From contig DAOVMU010000052.1 of the NCBI GenBank assembly GCA_030630585.1, forward strand, positions 1-8,785: a stretch of 8,785 bases of DNA, written 5' to 3'. A program made the position numbers and the translations under genes. How positions within the stretch are numbered: position 1 is the stretch's first letter; each line of letters begins with the position of its first letter. The stretch is from Candidatus Bathyarchaeota archaeon (GTDB taxonomy: Archaea > Thermoproteota > Bathyarchaeia > Bathyarchaeales > Bathycorpusculaceae). Below, in pieces: positions 5,302-8,785 of the stretch. A model generated the notes under the pieces. The model was given only the letters and a program-made list of their open reading frames with translations, was not told where the DNA came from and ran no database searches.

Positions 5302-5838
5302 ATGAGTAAGATAAAGGAAGAGGTACGTCGCAGAGTTCCTCGGCTTTTAATGAGCTTGGTTATGGTTATTATCTTCTTGGCAATCTTTTTGGTAGTTCCG
5401 GAAACGGTTAAAGGCATCCTCATTCCAGGCCTCGACATGGACGCTGGTTTACTAGCGCGGACCATAACAATAATCATCACGGCGATGTTTATAATACGGG
5501 CGTTATCCGATGCTTTGGTTCTAGGCGACATCGTAACCGACATTATCATCAGACGAATGGGGATAAAAGAGGAAAGGTCTCCAAAAAGAGCAGGTAGAGA
5601 TTTCATATACATCATAGTTATCATTCTAATGGCAACTGCTGTTCTGCCTGTTATGAGTGCGTTAGAAGGGGACATTCGTTATTGGTTATCCACGATTATC
5701 ATATATGGCGCTCTTGGAATAATCCTTATACTAATTTATGATATTGGACGAATCCTTTACAGAATCGTTGAGCAAAAAGCCGAATCGTTTGCTGATCGCC
5801 TTTCCAAGATAGCTGAGCAAGAAAAAACAGATGAATAG
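5302..5838 (+). CDS. Four-helix integral membrane protein of unknown function
   Basis: I do not recognise this family. From the ATG at 5302 it has 178 residues: a basic cytoplasmic N-terminus (MSKIKEEVRRRVPR), then likely membrane helices at about 15-34, 50-76, 101-120 and 128-152, and a charged, possibly coiled C-terminal tail (AESFADRLSKIAEQEKTDE). The second helix is followed by a D-rich and then basic loop (DIVTDIIIRRMG). The start at 5302 is preferred because GGAGAAGG precedes it by about ten bases and the hydrophobic pattern starts soon after; an in-frame ATG at 5215 would add 29 polar residues. Its stop overlaps the transporter start by eight bases, which implies translational coupling and a role tied to the transporter, such as an accessory subunit (inference). 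The sequence looks intact. Confidence 0.8.
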   Translation: MSKIKEEVRRRVPRLLMSLVMVIIFLAIFLVVPETVKGILIPGLDMDAGLLARTITIIITAMFIIRALSDALVLGDIVTDIIIRRMGIKEERSPKRAGRDFIYIIVIILMATAVLPVMSALEGDIRYWLSTIIIYGALGIILILIYDIGRILYRIVEQKAESFADRLSKIAEQEKTDE

Positions 5839-7123
5839 CATGGAGCCAACAATAATCATAATTTTCGTGCTCATCTATTTGTTGACGGTTCTTCTTTCAG
5901 CTACTAAAGCCGTTCCCATGTCTATCGCAGCATTAAGTGGAGCATTGCTTACTGCATGGTTTGGGCTGCAATACAAAGTGTTCACATACTCGGAAGCACT
6001 AGATTTTATAGATGTAAAAATTCTTGGCCTAATAATTGGCACAATGGTCGTAGTGGAAGTTGCCAAAAAAAGTGGGCTATTCCGTTTCGCAGCATTGTAC
6101 GCTATCAAGCTATCGGAAGGAAACCCTGGCAGACTCTTCGTATCTATCTGTATAATGTCTGCTGTTGCTTCCATGTTTCTCAGCGATCCAACAGCGATGT
6201 TGCTCATGGCTGCGGCTACGGTGACAGTAAGTAAACTTCTTAATTATGACCCGATACCATATTTTCTTTCTGCAACTATTATGATAAACCTCGGTGGCAC
6301 AAGTACGTTAATCGGCTCAACGAGCAATATGATCATCGGCGTTGCATTAGGTATGACCTTTGCAGATTTTGTCAGCTATCTGTTACTATGCGAAGTTGCT
6401 CTGTGGGCACTAACAATTTTTGTTCTCTACATCTTTTTCAAGAAAAGATTGGGGAAGAAAAAGGCTCTTCCAGAATATACTCCTTGGCAGAGTATAGAAA
6501 ATAAGAAACTTTTCTACCGATCCATCTTCGTCCTTGTTCTTCTAGTATTCCTCTTCCTAACATTGGAAAACTTGGGGGTCGGTCCTGAAGCAGTTGCTCT
6601 GGGCTGCGCTATTATAGCATTAGTTCTCAGCAACTCGGATCCAGCAAAAATCTTCAAAGGACTCGACTGGGAAACTGTATTTTTCATCGCTGGCTTCATG
6701 TTCATAGTGGGAGGCATACAAAAAACTGAGATTCTCAGCGTCGTATCAGAACAACTTTTCGTTTTGGTTGGCGGCAACCCATTAAACACAACTCTTACAA
6801 CCTTGTGGTTCAGCGGACTTGCAAGCGCTATAGTAAGCAATGTCGCTATTGCCTTAACATTTCTGCCAATAGTCGCCAAATTTTCTTCTTTGAATCCAAA
6901 TCTTCGCCCACCTGTTTCATCAGCTCTTGTTCTGGGAACAAATCTCGGAGGCGCCACCACTCCGCTAAGTGGTTCTGTCTGCATGATGGCCGTAGGCGCT
7001 CTAAAACGTGAAGGAATCTCAATGAGCTTCAGCGAATTTGCCAAGATAGGTGTTATAACATCGATACTTCAATTAGGTTTCTCCAGCCTTTATCTCATTT
7101 GGAGATTTGGATTAGGAGTTTAG
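5831..7123 (+). CDS. ArsB/NhaD/SLC13-superfamily ion transporter
   Basis: This 430-residue protein has about eleven hydrophobic segments and the two-fold layout of the ion transporter superfamily. First half: KILGLIIGTMVVVEVAKKSG (63-82), SDPTAMLLM (118-126) and GGTSTLIGSTSNMIIG (155-170). Second half: DWETVFFIAGFMFIVGG (279-295), SAIVSNVAIALTFLP (332-346) and NLGGATTPLSGS (371-382). The GG-x-TLIG and NLGG-x-TP hairpins form the substrate/ion site in relatives. Length is normal. Substrate cannot be read: relatives export arsenite, exchange Na+/H+ or import dicarboxylates. Both DN dipeptides typical of the ArsB/NhaD group are changed to Ser-containing forms, closer to the SNT motifs of SLC13/DASS carriers. 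The start at 5831 overlaps the previous stop; an ATG at 5840 is an alternative. It is the middle gene of a three-gene operon. Superfamily sure, substrate unknown. Confidence 0.88.
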   Translation: MNSMEPTIIIIFVLIYLLTVLLSATKAVPMSIAALSGALLTAWFGLQYKVFTYSEALDFIDVKILGLIIGTMVVVEVAKKSGLFRFAALYAIKLSEGNPGRLFVSICIMSAVASMFLSDPTAMLLMAAATVTVSKLLNYDPIPYFLSATIMINLGGTSTLIGSTSNMIIGVALGMTFADFVSYLLLCEVALWALTIFVLYIFFKKRLGKKKALPEYTPWQSIENKKLFYRSIFVLVLLVFLFLTLENLGVGPEAVALGCAIIALVLSNSDPAKIFKGLDWETVFFIAGFMFIVGGIQKTEILSVVSEQLFVLVGGNPLNTTLTTLWFSGLASAIVSNVAIALTFLPIVAKFSSLNPNLRPPVSSALVLGTNLGGATTPLSGSVCMMAVGALKREGISMSFSEFAKIGVITSILQLGFSSLYLIWRFGLGV

Positions 7124-7126
7124 TAA

Positions 7127-7381
7127 ATGGCTAAAGTCAAAAAATGGATTAAATCAAGAACAAAAAAGCCCGAATCCGAATACGAAGAAGCTAAACGAGA
7201 ATTTGAAATGGCGATAGGAAGACCATTCATCAACATAAGAATCGCGATTCCTAAAGGCTTTGAAGATTCGCGCGCCCAATTTCTTAGCCTAGAGACTGAC
7301 AAAGATTTCCTCATGGAAGTTGAGGATCTGGTTAAGAAAAGGCTTGTATACGAGAAGCGTGGCATAAAGCATACATCATAA
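7127..7381 (+). CDS. Small charged hypothetical protein, last gene of the transporter operon
   Basis: This is an unrecognised 84-residue protein. The first 30 residues are strongly charged (VKKWIKSRTKKPESEYEEAK) and likely helical. A central strand-like segment, PFINIRIAIPKGFED, follows, then a helix rich in Asp/Glu/Lys (TDKDFLMEVEDLVKKRL) and a basic end. There is no membrane segment or signal peptide. It starts three bases after the transporter's stop codon (TAG TAA ATG), with AGGAG about ten bases upstream, so it is co-transcribed and probably works with the transporter or its membrane partner. The codon pattern matches the two genes before it, and the reading frame looks real rather than a shadow. 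It contains CGCGCGCC at 7269-7276, close to but not a copy of the GC box. Function unknown. Confidence 0.72.
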   Translation: MAKVKKWIKSRTKKPESEYEEAKREFEMAIGRPFINIRIAIPKGFEDSRAQFLSLETDKDFLMEVEDLVKKRLVYEKRGIKHTS

Positions 7382-7576
7382 AACTGCAAGTTGTAAGCTA
7401 TAAAGAAAAGGGTCTAATTCATAAATTGCTGAAGACTAGCTTATGTGAGGCTTTGCACAAGAGAAATGCTTGAAACGGTGAGTTTTGGTTAGTGGAACAC
7501 TAGCTTTGTTTTTCGTACATATACATATGATGAAAGGTGGATTATTCGAATTTCAGTGCTTCCTTTGAAGGCTTGA
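7382..7576. other. Intergenic region after the transporter operon
   Basis: I see no gene in these roughly 200 bases. ATG codons at 7527 and 7530 open only a short frame ending at 7568. The stretch presumably held the promoter and true start of the decayed surface-protein gene to its right, but no clear TATA box or ribosome binding site can be assigned. No GC box occurs here. Confidence 0.4.
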
Positions 7577-8674
7577 TCGCTAAAGAGATTTCCAGAGACT
7601 AGCAACGTAATTTTAATACATTTCGAAGTGTTTTTATTAATTACGATTGCATTTTTGATGAATTCTATGATGGCGGTTCTGTTGAATTTCACCCTTGAAA
7701 GAACAGTAGTCCAACATTGGAGTATTGAGGCTCATGGCAACTCAACTATCCATCTCCACGACTCAATCATGTCACGACCACCCTACCTTTCAGGCTACAC
7801 AACAGCAAATCGCTTTACAGGCAATGCAATGGTCTATTTCCACAACTCAACTCTGAATGGAACAGTCAGCTGTGAGCAGTCAGCTTCTTTCACTCTCGTG
7901 AATTCAACTCTTTATGAATTATGGGCTCATGACGACTGCAACATCACTCTAATCAATTTAGCCATTTATTTGCTGATCACGGATCCTCCAATCATATATT
8001 CCCTAAACTCCACAGTTTTCGCGGAAATTCGTCTCTCGTCTCCCGTGAAACTTGAGTGCATTTCAGCTTCTATCCTAGAAGAGACTTCTGTAACCTTGCC
8101 TGGTGATATTTTTCGTCTTAGCACGCACTTACAGGTTGAGTGTTCCTTCTCTGATCTCGCTGAGATACAGATTAGAATCTTCTATGATGAGGAACAAGTG
8201 AGGTCTCTAGGAGCTAACGAGAGTGATCTCAGTCTGTACTTCCTAGACGCTTGCTAAGGCAATTTGAGTTTGTGCCTAATTCAAGGAATAAACACAAACG
8301 ATAACTATGTTTGGGCGAATGTTACTCACTTCATCTACTTCGTGTTGGGTGTTCCTTCCTTCTATTATGTAGGTGAAGTCACATTTTCAAAGAACATCGT
8401 AGGAAAGGGTTGTAATCTCACTGTTAACTAGACGGTTGTGAATGTAGCAGGCTACGAAGGATATTTCAACGTCACCCTAAATGCCAACACTACACTTCGA
8501 TTCAACATAGTGCGTTTTGAATGCTGGAGAATCGATAGACCTCTCCGTCGTATGGAACACCACAGAAACCGTATGCGGTACATACAAAATAAGTATAGGT
8601 TTGAACGGAACTCAGCTTATGTTTACTGTAGTATGAGTAGTTGTCACCATCCCAGGCGACGTAGATGCAGACTT
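7577..8674 (+). pseudogene. Decayed secreted repeat protein (beta-helix-like plus CARDB-like domains plus IPGDVDAD tail)
   Basis: The first part is open to a TAA at 8255-8257 and shows repeats of the type NSTIHLHDS, NAMVYFHNSTLNGT, ASFTLVNSTLY and CNITLINL, typical of extracellular parallel beta-helix proteins, with about eight N-glycosylation sequons. The same frame continues (GNLSLCLIQGINTNDNYV) into VTFSKNIVGKGCNLTVN, a CARDB-type adhesion domain, then meets TAG at 8429-8431. A frameshift near 8490-8511 moves the rest (LNAGESIDLSVVWNTTETV) one frame over. TGA at 8634-8636 stands where Trp is expected before VVVTIPGDVDADF, the usual start of a dockerin-like tail. Three stops and a frameshift mean the gene is dead or badly misread. 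The true start is unclear: a GTG at 7628 opens a hydrophobic leader, and the frame is open from 7577. The ancestor was a surface or secreted protein. Confidence 0.75.
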
Positions 8675-8684
8675 CGCGCGCGCT
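8675..8684 (+). repeat. GC box copy 6 (CGCGCGCGCT)
   Basis: Sixth copy. It interrupts the IPGDVDADF tail of the decayed surface protein: the frame stays open through it as Ala-Arg-Ala, but the dockerin-like continuation expected next is absent. Right of it the sequence looks unrelated. Confidence 0.85.
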
Positions 8685-8750
8685 TGTGCGGGATACATGA
8701 CCATCGCCTTGTTTAAGACTTATAATCATCTAACGGAAATAAATAGTGGA

Positions 8751-8785
8751 ATGGAAGGGTTTGAATGGGTTATGTTTATCTTTAC
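8751..8785 (+). CDS. Possible start of a gene running off the window
   Basis: An ATG at 8751 opens a frame to the window edge (MEGFEWVMFIF). A TATA-like CTTATAA at 8719-8725 lies about 26-32 bases upstream, the spacing of a leaderless archaeal gene. An alternative ATG at 8765 has GGAAGGG just before it. The segment is too short to identify a family, and the same frame is also open back through GC box 6, so it could instead be meaningless read-through. Confidence 0.2.
   Translation, partial: MEGFEWVMFIF

Noticed and set aside
5232..5675. Open frame on the - strand opposite the membrane protein
   Set aside because: Mirror of a hydrophobic coding region, with no start signal or motif.
6514..7044. 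Long open frame on the - strand inside the transporter gene
   Set aside because: A shadow of the well-supported transporter frame; its translation has no family features.
4047..8636. TGA recoding (two TGA codons inside homologous frames at 4047 and 8634, the second where Trp is expected)
   Set aside because: Intact genes here end in TGA (polymerase at 1780-1782, aIF2-beta at 4591-4589) and use TGG for Trp. The surface-protein remnant also has TAA, TAG and a frameshift, so ordinary decay explains it.
1..8785. CRISPR array or toxin-antitoxin pair
   Set aside because: No regularly spaced repeats other than the in-gene 117-base propeller repeat, and no small gene pair with toxin or antitoxin features.

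Overview
The window looks like chromosomal DNA of an AT-rich archaeon. An archaeal translation factor (aIF2-beta) sits beside a DUF424 gene, the DNA polymerase is of the archaeal PolB2 type, and there are remnants of surface proteins with an archaeal 'PEFP plus membrane helix plus basic tail' anchor and an 'IPGDVDAD' tail. The integrase remnant and these surface-protein styles suggest a TACK-group archaeon, probably Bathyarchaeia-like; that placement is inference from remembered family resemblance, not a search.

Layout, left to right: (1) 1-1782, 3' part of a PolB2-type family B DNA polymerase on the + strand, probably cut at the window edge, then a hairpin/T-run terminator candidate. (2) 2057-2479, a glyoxalase/VOC-fold protein. 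(3) 2480-4241, an accessory, decaying stretch: an IMPase-like scrap, a gene-poor segment, one intact gene on the - strand (NifU-like Fe-S scaffold, 3064-3297), a 5'-truncated beta-propeller repeat protein with a C-terminal anchor, an unrecognised hydrophobic fragment, and the C-terminal end of a tyrosine recombinase with an in-frame TGA. (4) 4279-4999, a - strand pair: aIF2-beta followed by DUF424. (5) 5302-7381, a tight + strand operon of three genes: a four-helix membrane protein, an ArsB/SLC13-type ion transporter and a small charged protein. (6) 7577-8674, a decayed secreted repeat protein (beta-helix-like part, CARDB-like part, dockerin-like tail start) with three stops and a frameshift.

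The most unusual signal is a GC box, GCGCGCGCT, present six times in this AT-rich sequence, always read in the same direction on the + strand and always outside the intact genes. At least three copies lie exactly where a recognisable gene fragment begins or ends (3386, 3987, 8675). This suggests either scars of a recombination/integration process, a dispersed recognition sequence tolerated only in non-coding DNA, or an assembly artefact; the sequence alone cannot decide.

The intact genes are mostly housekeeping or stress related (translation initiation, Fe-S maturation, DNA synthesis, ion transport) and do not form one pathway. The decayed genes are the mobile and surface-exposed classes expected in a variable island.
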